Notes: generated from the letters alone by a model not told the origin. A stretch of DNA of 15,178 bases from Ignavibacteriota bacterium (GCA_003158365.1 PMIW01000100.1:1-15178), one strand, 5' to 3'. Counted from the stretch's first letter, positions 6,230-14,681 are shown. A program made the numbers and translations.

Positions 6230-7138
6230 TTACCCGAATTTACCTGTGATATATTCTTCGGTGAGTTTTTCTTTTGGTTTGGTGAATACGGTTGAAGTTT
6301 TTGAATGTTCGATAAGTTTGCCGAGATAGAAGTATGCCGTAAAGTCGCTGACACGGGCTGCCTGCTGCATATTATGAGTTACAATTATAAATGTATATAT
6401 TTTTTTCAGGTCGTGTATGCTCGCTTCGATTCCTGCAGTGGAAATCGGGTCCAGTGCACTTGTTGGTTCATCCATTAAAATTATTTCCGGTTTAACAGCC
6501 AGTGTGCGTGCGATGCAGAGGCGCTGCTGCTGCCCGCCCGATAAACTGTAGGCAGATATCTTTAACCTGTCTTTTACTTCATTCCAAAGGCCTGATTGCA
6601 CAAGACTTGTTTCGACAATTTCATCATAAAGACCTTTTTTATGCCCCCAGTTTAATTTCAATCCCGAGATTACATTATCGTAAATTGACATAGTAGGAAA
6701 CGGGTTTGGTTTTTGAAAAACCATTCCAACTTTTTTTCGTATATCTATGCTGTTATACTCTGTAATATCTTTTCCAAGAATATTAATTTCACCTGTAACG
6801 ACTGCATTAGGAGTGAGGTCGTGCATAAAGTTCAAAGCCCTGAGGAATGTGGATTTACCGCATCCCGACGGACCAATTATTGCGGTGACAGAATCCTTTT
6901 TAATATTAATATTAACATTTTCAATGCCGGGTTTATCATTGAACCAGACGGACAGATTTGTTGTAGATACAGCTATCGCAGATTTTTCATGTGATGATTT
7001 TTCCTGAACAGCAGCGTCCTTATTTACATATTCTTCAGATTTTATAAACACGGGATTTTCAGAATCCTCAGGATTCGTTGAAAGATATTTTTCTTTCAGA
7101 TTAAATTCATTGATATTATTTAGAAATTCGTTTGCCAC
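6230..7138 (-). CDS. pstB: Phosphate ABC transporter ATP-binding protein PstB
   Basis: PstB is the ATPase that drives phosphate import through PstC and PstA at the inner membrane. All motifs are intact: Walker A GPSGCGKST (89-97), Q-loop Q142 in MVFQKPNPFP (the KPNPFP segment is typical of PstB), signature LSGGQQQR (199-206), Walker B IILMDEP (219-225) and H-loop H255. The protein is 302 residues, about 50 longer than usual (about 250-260). The extra part is an N-terminal segment of about 55 residues, polar and charged (KEKYLSTNPEDSENPVFIKS and following), ahead of the first beta-strand at IAVSTTNLSVWF. The start is GTG at 7138 with no obvious ribosome site, and no ATG lies between it and Walker A, so the extension may be real. 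It follows pstA by 11 nt. No phoU follows it. Confidence 0.95.
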   Translation of the reverse strand: MANEFLNNINEFNLKEKYLSTNPEDSENPVFIKSEEYVNKDAAVQEKSSHEKSAIAVSTTNLSVWFNDKPGIENVNINIKKDSVTAIIGPSGCGKSTFLRALNFMHDLTPNAVVTGEINILGKDITEYNSIDIRKKVGMVFQKPNPFPTMSIYDNVISGLKLNWGHKKGLYDEIVETSLVQSGLWNEVKDRLKISAYSLSGGQQQRLCIARTLAVKPEIILMDEPTSALDPISTAGIEASIHDLKKIYTFIIVTHNMQQAARVSDFTAYFYLGKLIEHSKTSTVFTKPKEKLTEEYITGKFG

Positions 7139-7149
7139 AGATTTATTTA

Positions 7150-8022
7150 TTAAACACTTTGAGAAAACTTATTTTTAGTTATTAGTCTTACTATAAGGCT
7201 TATTATAAACACAAGAGCAATTAAAACAAAAGCGCCTGCCCATGCTTTCTGATGCCATTCCGCATAAGGAGATATTGCATAATTAAATATCTGTACAGGA
7301 AGAGATGCTGTTGGACTATCTATTGATTCCGACCAGAAACTATTTCCGAATGATGTAAACAGAAGTGGTGCGGTTTCCCCTGCCGCTCTTGCAATAGCAA
7401 GCAGCATTCCTGTAATTATCCCGCCCGATGCGGTGCGTAATACAATTTTAAGAGTTGTTTTCCATCTTGATATTCCGAGTGCGAGTGATGCTTCTCTCAA
7501 TGAAATTGGTACGAGCTTGAGCATTTCTTCGGTTATGCGTGTAACGGTCGGTATCATTAGAATACCAAGTGCAAATCCTCCCGCCAATGCTGAGAAGTGT
7601 TTTGTTTGAAGTACAATTACTCCATATGCAAATATTCCGATTATAATGGATGGAATTCCGCTCAACACATCTGTTACAAATTTCACAATATTTGCGAAGA
7701 ATGATTTTGAAAATTCAGAGACATAAATTCCCGACATCAGCCCAATAGGTATGCCGAATGCGGAACCAAGTCCGACAATTTCAACAGAGCCGACTATTGC
7801 GTTTGCAATTCCGCCGCCGGGTTCACCGACAGGTTTTGGAAGCTGCGTGAAGAAATCAAGATTCAAAGATGAAATTCCCGCTGCGGTTGTATAAAATAAA
7901 ATGTAAATCAGAGGAATGATGGCAACCAATCCTGACACAACACTCAGTGTCAGCATCACAATATTAATAATCTTTCTTCTTTTAAGATTTTTAGGATTTG
8001 CCAGAATTTCGTATGCTTCCAT
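7150..8022 (-). CDS. pstA: Phosphate ABC transporter permease PstA
   Basis: PstA is one of the two membrane subunits of the phosphate importer. The 290-residue protein has a basic cytoplasmic start (KNLKRRKI) and about six membrane helices (roughly 20-44, 76-103, 119-139, 145-163, 200-222, 260-281). The EAA loop that contacts PstB is at 177-196 (REASLALGISRWKTTLKIVL), and ARAAGETAPLLFT (211-223) is a hallmark of PstA. Size and order are normal. Its ATG lies one nucleotide after the pstC stop, so the two are almost certainly translated from one mRNA. Confidence 0.95.
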   Translation of the reverse strand: MEAYEILANPKNLKRRKIINIVMLTLSVVSGLVAIIPLIYILFYTTAAGISSLNLDFFTQLPKPVGEPGGGIANAIVGSVEIVGLGSAFGIPIGLMSGIYVSEFSKSFFANIVKFVTDVLSGIPSIIIGIFAYGVIVLQTKHFSALAGGFALGILMIPTVTRITEEMLKLVPISLREASLALGISRWKTTLKIVLRTASGGIITGMLLAIARAAGETAPLLFTSFGNSFWSESIDSPTASLPVQIFNYAISPYAEWHQKAWAGAFVLIALVFIISLIVRLITKNKFSQSV

Positions 8023-8023
8023 T

Positions 8024-8986
8024 TTATTTTACAGTTAATTTTTTTGTCGTACTGTATATTAAAAATCTTGCAAGTGAATTAATTACGAATGTAACAGCAA
8101 AAAGCACAAGTCCGACTTCAATAAGCGAGCTCAGGTGAATTTTACCCGAGGCTTCAGCAAATTCATTAGCTATGACAGAAGCCATAGAATAAGCAGGTTC
8201 GAACCAGGATATTTTAATCTGTGCCCTATTCCCAATTACCATTGTTACAGCCATTGTTTCCCCTACTGCACGTCCGAGTCCGAGAACTGTCGCGCCAAGT
8301 ATTCCGCTTTTTGCATTAAGCAAAGCCATTTTAATTGCTTCCCAGCGTGTTGCACCAAGAGCATATGCGGCTTCTCTTTGTGCCTGAGGAATTGTTTTAA
8401 GAACATCCCTGCTTATAGCGGATATAATCGGAATAATCATAATGGCAAGAATAATACCGGACGTAAGAAGTCCGAATCCTATTTTCGTACCGGTGAAAAA
8501 AGGCAGAAAGCCCAATGTAGATTCAAGGAAAGGCTGTGCGGTATTTCTCATAAATGGTGCAAGTACAAATATTCCCCAGAATCCGAATACTATGCTTGGA
8601 ATTGCTGCCAATATTTCTATAAGAAAGCTTAATGTTGTTTTAATAATTTGCGGAGCCAGTTCCGAAAGAAAAATTGCAATGCCAAGGCTAACCGGCAGTG
8701 CAATTGCAAGTGCAATAATCGATGAAACAACAGTTCCGTATATAAAGGTAAGGGCTCCGAACTGTTCTTTTACAGGTTCCCAATCCTGGGAGAATATAAA
8801 ACCCCAGCCAAATGCATCTCTTGATGGAGCAGAATCTATGAACATCTCATAAATTATCCAGAATACAATGCATATTATCAGGAAAGCAAAAAACAACGTT
8901 GTCTTTTCGAAGAATATATCGGAAATGTGATTCTTGCTTTTAATCACTTTTAGATTTTCAGAATTATTTCCAGTAGATTTTTTCAT
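8024..8986 (-). CDS. pstC: Phosphate ABC transporter permease PstC
   Basis: PstC pairs with PstA to form the phosphate channel. The 320-residue protein has a cytoplasmic N-terminus of about 28 residues, a first helix at about 29-50, and further helices near 83-107, 118-146, 170-193 and 228-252, with a last one around 290-312. Its EAA loop is at 204-223 (REAAYALGATRWEAIKMALL), and GRAVGETMAVTMVIGN (238-253) is typical of PstC. It is the first gene of the pstCAB run and starts at ATG 8986; there is no clear Shine-Dalgarno site. The 11-nt repeat block 28 nt upstream suggests induction by phosphate starvation through a PhoB/PhoP-type regulator. Confidence 0.95.
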   Translation of the reverse strand: MKKSTGNNSENLKVIKSKNHISDIFFEKTTLFFAFLIICIVFWIIYEMFIDSAPSRDAFGWGFIFSQDWEPVKEQFGALTFIYGTVVSSIIALAIALPVSLGIAIFLSELAPQIIKTTLSFLIEILAAIPSIVFGFWGIFVLAPFMRNTAQPFLESTLGFLPFFTGTKIGFGLLTSGIILAIMIIPIISAISRDVLKTIPQAQREAAYALGATRWEAIKMALLNAKSGILGATVLGLGRAVGETMAVTMVIGNRAQIKISWFEPAYSMASVIANEFAEASGKIHLSSLIEVGLVLFAVTFVINSLARFLIYSTTKKLTVK

Positions 8987-9003
8987 CTGTTCAATATATA
9001 AAT

Positions 9004-9057
9004 ATCATATGCCGCTTGTTTTAAGAAATTGTAAAGAAATTGTAAAGAAAATCTGAA
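9004..9057 (-). promoter_or_regulatory. Candidate Pho box and promoter upstream of pstC
   Basis: On the minus strand four consecutive 11-nt units occupy 9057-9014: TTCAGATTTTC, TTTACAATTTC, TTTACAATTTC and TTAAAACAAGC. The two central units are identical. An 11-nt period of a 6-7 bp core plus an AT spacer is the known geometry of Pho boxes (PhoB CTGTCAT repeats in E. coli, PhoP TT(A/C/T)ACA repeats in Bacillus). The core here, TTTACA, fits the Bacillus form. A TATGAT (9009-9004) follows the last unit and could be the -10 element, which places the box at about -35, as for PhoB/PhoP-activated promoters. The position in front of a phosphate transporter supports the call; no regulator gene is in the window. 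Confidence 0.65.
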
Positions 9058-9063
9058 GAACAG

Positions 9064-9095
9064 AAGTTAAGTTGGTAAGAAGTTAGGAAGTTAAG
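9064..9095. repeat. Degenerate 8-bp tandem repeat, four copies
   Basis: The plus strand reads AAGTTAAG, TTGGTAAG, AAGTTAGG, AAGTTAAG back to back. It lies directly beyond the candidate Pho box in the 251-bp gap between the methyltransferase gene and pstC. It may be simple slippage DNA or extra regulator sites. The rest of the gap (9096-9237) shows no gene and no convincing terminator. Confidence 0.5.
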
Positions 9096-9237
9096 AAAAA
9101 GAAGCAAAAATTCAGGAGTTCGGAAAAGCATTATAAGAACAAAAGTCAGCTTTCAGAATTTGGTTTTCCGCATCCCGATTTATTGGTACAGAATTTTTCC
9201 ACACCTCATAATTAGATAATTAATACTAACCTATTTA

Positions 9238-10416
9238 TTATAATACTCTTAGCAAATAAGATTTAAGGTATTTTGTTTCGGGCATCTGGGGCAGAATCGG
9301 GTGGTCGTATGAACAATTTTTAAAATCAATTACCTGTACTCTTCTTTTTGCTTTTTGCGCGCTTTTCGTAATAATAGTTTCAAAAGCTTTTTCATCTATA
9401 TGATGGGAACATGAAAATGTAAAGAGAATGGAATCCCGTTTTAAAAGCCGCATTGCTTTTGAATTGAGTTCGATATATCCTTCTATAGCAGAATTAACAT
9501 TCTTTTTTGATTTTGTGAATGACGGAGGGTCGAGAATAACGGCATCAAAAATATTTTTTGCTGATTCGGAAGAATCGAGATATTTAAATACATCTTTGCA
9601 AATGAAAGCAATATTTTTGAATCCGTTGATATCTGCATTTTGAATTCCCATGTCAATGGATTGTTGTGAAGAATCCACTGCTACGATTTCTTTTGCACCC
9701 GCAAAAGCAGCATTCAGGGCGAACCCGCCTTCATTGCAGAATAAATCGAGTACTTTTGATTCATTGTTGACATATTTTCTTAACTCAAGATGGTTTTCAA
9801 CCTGGTCGAGATAGAATCCTGTTTTCTGTCCTTTCAATAAATCGATTTTATATTTCACATCATAAATATTTATATCGAAAGAAGTATCATCCGATTCGCT
9901 TAAATTAAATAAAATATTCTCCTGTTTCTGCAACCCTTCGAGAACTCTTAATTCGTTGTCGTTTTTTTCTATAATTAACGATGCATTAAATTCGTTTACT
10001 AGAATATCTTTAATATCACTCAGAAATCTATCAATGCCGTAGGAAAATGTCTGGACAGAAAATTTATCATCAAATTTATCTATAATAAGTCCCGGCAGGA
10101 AATCACTTTCGCTGTTTACCATTCTATAAGCAGTTCGGGAAGGATTAACCTTCACACGCAGATTATCGGCATTTCTTATTCTTTTAATAAAGAAATCCTT
10201 GTCGATTGTTTCATTTGAATCCGTCAGATGGCGGTAAGCAATCAGAGAGTTTTTGTTGTAGAAACCTTTTCCGAGCGGTTTGCCTCTTGAATCAATTACT
10301 TCCACGACATCTCCGTTTGCGATATTACCTTCGATTCTTTCTATTTCGTTACTGAAAATCCACTGGTGTCCAATATTCAGGCGGCGGTCTTCGTTTTTTT
10401 TAAGAAATATTTTCAT
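9238..10416 (-). CDS. rlmI: RlmI-like 23S rRNA (cytosine) methyltransferase
   Basis: The family member RlmI methylates C5 of C1962 in 23S rRNA using S-adenosylmethionine. The 392-residue protein has an N-terminal PUA domain (about 1-70: KKNEDRRLNIGHQWIFSNEI onward), a central beta-rich linker (about 95-190) and a C-terminal Rossmann methyltransferase domain. Diagnostic segments are GQKTGFYLDQ (196-205), SAM motif I VLDLFCNEGGFAL (222-234), the acidic motif II VAVD (245-248), motif IV DPPSF (296-300) and the catalytic cysteine C336 in FSCSHH. Length fits RlmI (about 396 in E. coli). It overlaps the end of the glycosyltransferase gene by 17 nt, indicating cotranscription, although no functional link is known. 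The exact target base in this organism is inferred from the family. Confidence 0.88.
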   Translation of the reverse strand: MKIFLKKNEDRRLNIGHQWIFSNEIERIEGNIANGDVVEVIDSRGKPLGKGFYNKNSLIAYRHLTDSNETIDKDFFIKRIRNADNLRVKVNPSRTAYRMVNSESDFLPGLIIDKFDDKFSVQTFSYGIDRFLSDIKDILVNEFNASLIIEKNDNELRVLEGLQKQENILFNLSESDDTSFDINIYDVKYKIDLLKGQKTGFYLDQVENHLELRKYVNNESKVLDLFCNEGGFALNAAFAGAKEIVAVDSSQQSIDMGIQNADINGFKNIAFICKDVFKYLDSSESAKNIFDAVILDPPSFTKSKKNVNSAIEGYIELNSKAMRLLKRDSILFTFSCSHHIDEKAFETIITKSAQKAKRRVQVIDFKNCSYDHPILPQMPETKYLKSYLLRVL

Positions 10417-11377
10417 TTATTTTAATTAAAATTTCATTAACATTAATTCCGTTCATGCAATTAAAATGTTTTTTAGGGCATTCACTTTTTCCAATATGCG
10501 TGCACGGCCTGCATTTCAAATTATTATTTTCAAAAATAACAGTACTCTGAAGCTGGGGATAGAAGCCAAATTCCTTTACAGTGCTTCCGAAGAACACTAT
10601 TATTTTTTTGCCGAGGGCTTCAGCAAGATGCAAAACCCCGCTGTCATTACAAATAACCAAATCACTGTTGTAAATTAAATTTGCAAGTGAATTGTAATTT
10701 GTTTTACCGCAATAATTTATTATTCCCGGGGAAATGTTTTCGAGATATTTGCATATCTCAATATCTTTTTCGGAATTATCACCTATTAAAACTATTTTTT
10801 TATTTTTTAGCTCTTTAATTACTGCTTCAAATTTTTCTTTCGGAAGGGTTTTCGTAAAGTGCTTTGATGACGGTGCAATAAGGATATACGGTTCTTTTTC
10901 TTCAGGCACTTTATCAAAAATCAAATCAGTAGTTAAAAAATCCATATATCCCTGATAATGTATTTCGCTTAAAGCATCAATATATCTTTTGTAAACAGGT
11001 ATTATGTCGTCTATTAAATTGATTTTAAAAGCAACAAGCAGAAGTTTATAGATTGTATTTTTTTTATATCTGATTTTTTCGGGTTTTGTAAACAAAGTGG
11101 AAAATACAGAGCGGATGTTCTTATGCAAATCAAAAATCAGGTCGTAATTATTTATTTTTATGACAGATTTCAAATCACCAATAGATTCATTTTTATATTT
11201 AACTATATTATCAACACCCGCATGCATTTTTACTAAAGGAGTATAAGTTTCTTTAGTGAGGAAATCAATCCGAGTATCGGGGAATGATTTTTTCAATAAC
11301 GTGATAAAGGGATATGTAAGAATAATATCCCCGAACGAAGAAAATCGGATAATCAGTATTTTTTTTATTTCAGGCAA
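10400..11377 (-). CDS. GT9-family glycosyltransferase (heptosyltransferase-like)
   Basis: GT9 enzymes transfer heptose or a similar sugar from an ADP-sugar to the lipopolysaccharide core on the cytoplasmic side of the inner membrane. The 325-residue protein shows the GT-B fold pattern: an N-terminal domain beginning ILIIRFSSFGDIILTYPF (7-24), a second domain from ILIAPSSKHFTKTLP (165-179), and the donor-site motif CNDSGVLHLAEALGKK (243-258). Four cysteines near the C-terminus (289, 292, 300, 307; CRPCTHIGKSECPKKHFNC) form a possible metal or disulphide cluster; CRPC-type motifs occur in other GT9 proteins. The start is TTG, 10 nt after the bshC stop; no in-frame ATG is nearby, and the protein then begins at the position normal for the family. 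The acceptor cannot be told from the sequence. Confidence 0.87.
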   Translation of the reverse strand: MPEIKKILIIRFSSFGDIILTYPFITLLKKSFPDTRIDFLTKETYTPLVKMHAGVDNIVKYKNESIGDLKSVIKINNYDLIFDLHKNIRSVFSTLFTKPEKIRYKKNTIYKLLLVAFKINLIDDIIPVYKRYIDALSEIHYQGYMDFLTTDLIFDKVPEEKEPYILIAPSSKHFTKTLPKEKFEAVIKELKNKKIVLIGDNSEKDIEICKYLENISPGIINYCGKTNYNSLANLIYNSDLVICNDSGVLHLAEALGKKIIVFFGSTVKEFGFYPQLQSTVIFENNNLKCRPCTHIGKSECPKKHFNCMNGINVNEILIKINENIS

Positions 11378-11387
11378 TATGAATTTA

Positions 11388-13034
11388 TCATGATGAAATT
11401 TCTATAACCTGGTGATTGAAATTATTTACATCCATCGATTCGATTAACCTGTTAATTATAATCATACCGTATTTATTCAGATAATAAATGATGTTTATGT
11501 ATCTTTCCTGAAGCACTTCATCGGGATAAATGCTCTGTATTGCTGATTTCAGTTTCAAAATTGCAGATTCATTTTGTTTTGCCTGGGATTCAATAAATTT
11601 ATCTTTTAGATATTGAAGTGACTCGATATATTTTTCGTTCTTATTTTTAAACGCGGTTAAAAGATTTTTATCTATTTTCTCAAGGTCAATTCCGACACTA
11701 TAATATAATGCATTCAGTTCATCTTTGAAATTATTGAATATTTCTTCGACATTAAGCTCATTTATTTTGTTCATCAGCTTTGCGGTAATTTTTTTCTCGT
11801 CGAAAAATTCTTCAAGAGAAAATCCGTTTTTAGAAATAAAATTTTCCACCCTGCTTTCAAGTAATGTGACTGAAGTTCTGGGATAAATAACAGGCATATT
11901 GACATCGAAGAACTCGTAAACGCTCTTGAACTGTCCGAAATATGCAATTTCAGACGGTCCCCCGACATAAGCAACAGTTGGCAACAAATAATCCTGGCAT
12001 ATCGGGCGAAGAATCACGTTCCCGCTGAAATTTTCAGGCGAGGTGTAAAGCTGTTCCAGAAGCTGGGCTTTTTCGAATCTTTGCCTCGAATTTTTGAGAG
12101 CAAAAATATTTTCAGGTCTCGGTTCAATAAGGTGTCTGTGATTATTATGATTGTAGAAAATATTTATGGGCTGGGGTTTTACCTGCGGTTCATATTTTTG
12201 TTCGATGACTGCGGAAGTTTCGATTACCCTTTCGCAGGTTGCAGGGTAAGTATTCAGTTCTTTTTCAAAAACCGGAATCAGTAATTTTTTAATTTCCTTA
12301 TCAGCGGGATTGCAGAATATTATTCCCAAATCCCCTATCAGATAGTTTATTAATCTGGCGAAAGCAACAGAAAGACTTATCCCGGATTTATATGAGCGGT
12401 CAATAAAATCAAAAACATATTCGCTGAAATCGGTTTTCAGTAAACTGTCACTCAAATCACTTTTAAATTTTTCTATAAAATCGTCCAGCAGAATGCTGTT
12501 AACAGGAGTAAGATATCTTTCCTGAGGTGTTCCGTTTTCGAAATATTCCATCTTAACAAGGTTGTTTTCCCTGTCGAAGACATTAATATTATTAACTTCA
12601 AGGAAATCGTGGTCATCCGCTTCGAGCCAGAATACGGGAACGAAATTATATTCAGGGAAATCCTCTGCATACTTTTTAGTCAGCTGGAAAGTATTAATGG
12701 CTTTAATGACAGTGTATAGATTGCCTGTCAGAATCCCGGCCTGCTGTCCCGTGACAACTGCAAAAGTATTTTCATTTCTGAGAAGTTCGATATTCTGCAA
12801 AGCAGTATCGGATGCATTAAATATTTTATTCTGTATCAATAAAATGTCCGCCAGATCATTCCTCGTGAAAAGCTTTTTATTAAGATAATTCTCTTCCTTA
12901 TCCACCAGAGACTTGAATAAATTCTCTTTTTCGGTGTAGTTATAATTAAAAAATTCTTTAAGAGAATTAAAATCGTTTATGTATTCCAAAAAAAACTCGT
13001 TGAAACCCGGCAGCTTGCTAAATGGTATTTGCAT
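11388..13034 (-). CDS. bshC: Bacillithiol biosynthesis cysteine-adding enzyme BshC
   Basis: BshC is taken to add cysteine to glucosaminyl-malate, the last step in making bacillithiol, a low-molecular-weight thiol that replaces glutathione. The 548-residue protein matches the family in length (about 540) and motifs: VVTGQQAGILTGNLYT (93-108), VPVFWLEADDHDFLE (132-146, which includes the HxxD/DHD site expected in the nucleotidyl-transferase-like core), YLLPTVAYVGGPSEIAYF in the middle and IYPRTSVTLLE (about 388-398). A helical, lysine/glutamate-rich coiled-coil stretch follows (about 430-510). It is first in a run with the glycosyltransferase and RlmI genes. No bshA or bshB is in the window. 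Its start, ATG 13034, lies 95 bp from the divergent beta-helix gene. Confidence 0.95.
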   Translation of the reverse strand: MQIPFSKLPGFNEFFLEYINDFNSLKEFFNYNYTEKENLFKSLVDKEENYLNKKLFTRNDLADILLIQNKIFNASDTALQNIELLRNENTFAVVTGQQAGILTGNLYTVIKAINTFQLTKKYAEDFPEYNFVPVFWLEADDHDFLEVNNINVFDRENNLVKMEYFENGTPQERYLTPVNSILLDDFIEKFKSDLSDSLLKTDFSEYVFDFIDRSYKSGISLSVAFARLINYLIGDLGIIFCNPADKEIKKLLIPVFEKELNTYPATCERVIETSAVIEQKYEPQVKPQPINIFYNHNNHRHLIEPRPENIFALKNSRQRFEKAQLLEQLYTSPENFSGNVILRPICQDYLLPTVAYVGGPSEIAYFGQFKSVYEFFDVNMPVIYPRTSVTLLESRVENFISKNGFSLEEFFDEKKITAKLMNKINELNVEEIFNNFKDELNALYYSVGIDLEKIDKNLLTAFKNKNEKYIESLQYLKDKFIESQAKQNESAILKLKSAIQSIYPDEVLQERYINIIYYLNKYGMIIINRLIESMDVNNFNHQVIEISS

Positions 13035-13129
13035 ATGATTAGACTTATTTCGTATTTTAAATTATCCAATTTTTAATTAAATTAACTATTAAATTATTTA
13101 TAAAAAAATCAAAAATTTATTTATTAAAG
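13035..13129. promoter_or_regulatory. Divergent intergenic region between bshC and the beta-helix gene
   Basis: This 95-bp, almost purely A+T stretch lies between two genes read in opposite directions, so it must hold the start signals for both unless bshC is served from elsewhere. I could not pick out a TAnnTTTG/TTTG pair or a standard -35/-10 pair with confidence. Several A/T runs are present. The plus-strand gene has only a weak AAAG just before its ATG. Confidence 0.4.
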
Positions 13130-14659
13130 ATGAGAAGATTTCTATACATTTTTACGCTATTATTTGTGTTTCAACAGACATACGCTGTTTACACCACGCC
13201 CGGAACGGGCAAAAACTGGAATTTAGACAGTCTTGTGGCGAATTCCGCTGGCCACATCACTTTTTCGGGAGGAAATTATTTTATTTACGATACATTAATA
13301 GTTTCTCAATCCGACACGGTTAAGATATTCAGCAACACCACAATAAAATTGGGAAATTTAAGTTTAATATACATATACGGAACACTTTTAATTAACCCGC
13401 CTGATTCAGTAAAAATTACGGCCGCAGATACATCGTTAAAGCATATCGGCATAAAACTCGACTCGCTTGCAGACGCATCTGTTTTTAAGAGACTCATATT
13501 CGAATACGGTAACAGCATTAACCTGATGTACTGCAATATGCTGATAGACAGCTGCACCATAAGGTTTAATAATAATTATTCAACAGGGATGCAGAGCGGC
13601 GCAATTTCACTATTCAGGTCAAATGCGATTATTACACACAATAAAATATACAGAAACAGGAGGGCAGCAGTAGTTTCAGCCTCAAATATTCCGTCGTCTC
13701 CGGTTATTACTGATAATATAATATTTGAGAACGATACAGAGAATGGATTATATCCTCAATTAAATCTTGGAGCGGGAGATACTTCGAGAGTTATTATAAG
13801 GAACAATATAATAAGAGGTTCCTTTACAAATGCAGGCGGAATAGCATTCTTCCCAAGTAGTCCTACGACTACAAAATTAGTAATCGAAAATAATAGTATT
13901 AAAAACAACAGCTATGGAATAGTATTATATAATGTAAATATTAACGCTTATATAAATAATAACATTATTGACAGCAATAATATAAACAGTAATCCAATGG
14001 CATCAGGCAGCGGAATTAATATTTACGGTGATTCAACAATAAAAGTAATTTGCACGCGTAACTCAATACGGTGGAATCTCTGGGGTGTTACAGTTCAGGG
14101 TTCTTCAAACAAGCCGCCTCATCCGGATTTCGGTAACATATCGAATTCAGATACTGCAGACAACGGCTTCAATAAAATATATTATAATTCTCACAACGAT
14201 ACTACCTTTGATTTTTATTACAATGTTACTACAACAGATACTTTGAAAGCGGAAAATAATTACTGGGGCACTACCAATGCGGACAGCATAGAAGCTCATA
14301 TCTGGCACAGGATAGATTTTCCGACTCTTGGTGTGGTCGATTACTTTCCCTTCAGATTATTTACAATCGAAGAAAATAATTCCTCCGTAATTCCGTCGGA
14401 ATACAGGTTATTTGATGCATATCCGAACCCGTTTAATCCGGAAACTAAAATAAGTTTTCAGTTACCTAAAATAGAATTTGTTAAATTAGAAATTTTTGAT
14501 ATTACAGGAAAGTTAATCAAGACTCTATTAAAAAAATCATTGAATTCGGGTAAATACTCCATTAGCTGGAATGCCGCGAATAAAAGCAGCGGAGTGTATT
14601 TTTACAGGTTAACAGCCGGCGGATTCACCGGTACAAAAAAACTGATATTGCTGAAATAG
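13130..14659 (+). CDS. Secreted beta-helix protein with type IX sorting domain
   Basis: This 509-residue protein has a signal peptide (MRRFLYIFTLLFVFQQTYA, cut at about residue 19) and a long parallel beta-helix region (about 45-345) made of short Asn/Ile-rich repeats such as VIIRNNIIRG, LVIENNSIKNNSYGIVLYN and YINNNIIDSNNI. This resembles the right-handed helix of DUF1565/NosD-like and pectate-lyase-like proteins. The C-terminal domain (423-509) begins YPNPFNPETKISFQLP, contains ITGKLIKTL and SSGVYFYRL, and ends KKLILLK. This is the type A sorting signal that directs export through the type IX system and attachment at, or release from, the cell surface. No catalytic residues for polysaccharide lyase activity can be assigned, so a structural or sugar-binding role is equally possible. 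It is followed 22 nt later by a strong terminator. Confidence 0.87.
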   Translation: MRRFLYIFTLLFVFQQTYAVYTTPGTGKNWNLDSLVANSAGHITFSGGNYFIYDTLIVSQSDTVKIFSNTTIKLGNLSLIYIYGTLLINPPDSVKITAADTSLKHIGIKLDSLADASVFKRLIFEYGNSINLMYCNMLIDSCTIRFNNNYSTGMQSGAISLFRSNAIITHNKIYRNRRAAVVSASNIPSSPVITDNIIFENDTENGLYPQLNLGAGDTSRVIIRNNIIRGSFTNAGGIAFFPSSPTTTKLVIENNSIKNNSYGIVLYNVNINAYINNNIIDSNNINSNPMASGSGINIYGDSTIKVICTRNSIRWNLWGVTVQGSSNKPPHPDFGNISNSDTADNGFNKIYYNSHNDTTFDFYYNVTTTDTLKAENNYWGTTNADSIEAHIWHRIDFPTLGVVDYFPFRLFTIEENNSSVIPSEYRLFDAYPNPFNPETKISFQLPKIEFVKLEIFDITGKLIKTLLKKSLNSGKYSISWNAANKSSGVYFYRLTAGGFTGTKKLILLK

Positions 14660-14681
14660 AAAGTCAGAGAAATTTTTATGG

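Noticed and set aside
8135..8632. 165-codon open frame on the plus strand inside pstC
   Set aside because: It lies antisense to a confidently assigned permease gene, and its product is rich in Cys, Ser, Tyr and Asn without any domain. It is a shadow frame.
9014..9057. 11-nt repeats as a CRISPR array
   Set aside because: The units are far too short and contiguous, with no spacers and no cas genes nearby.
11774..11974. Minus-strand 66-codon frame inside bshC
   Set aside because: It overlaps bshC in another frame with no domain or ribosome site.
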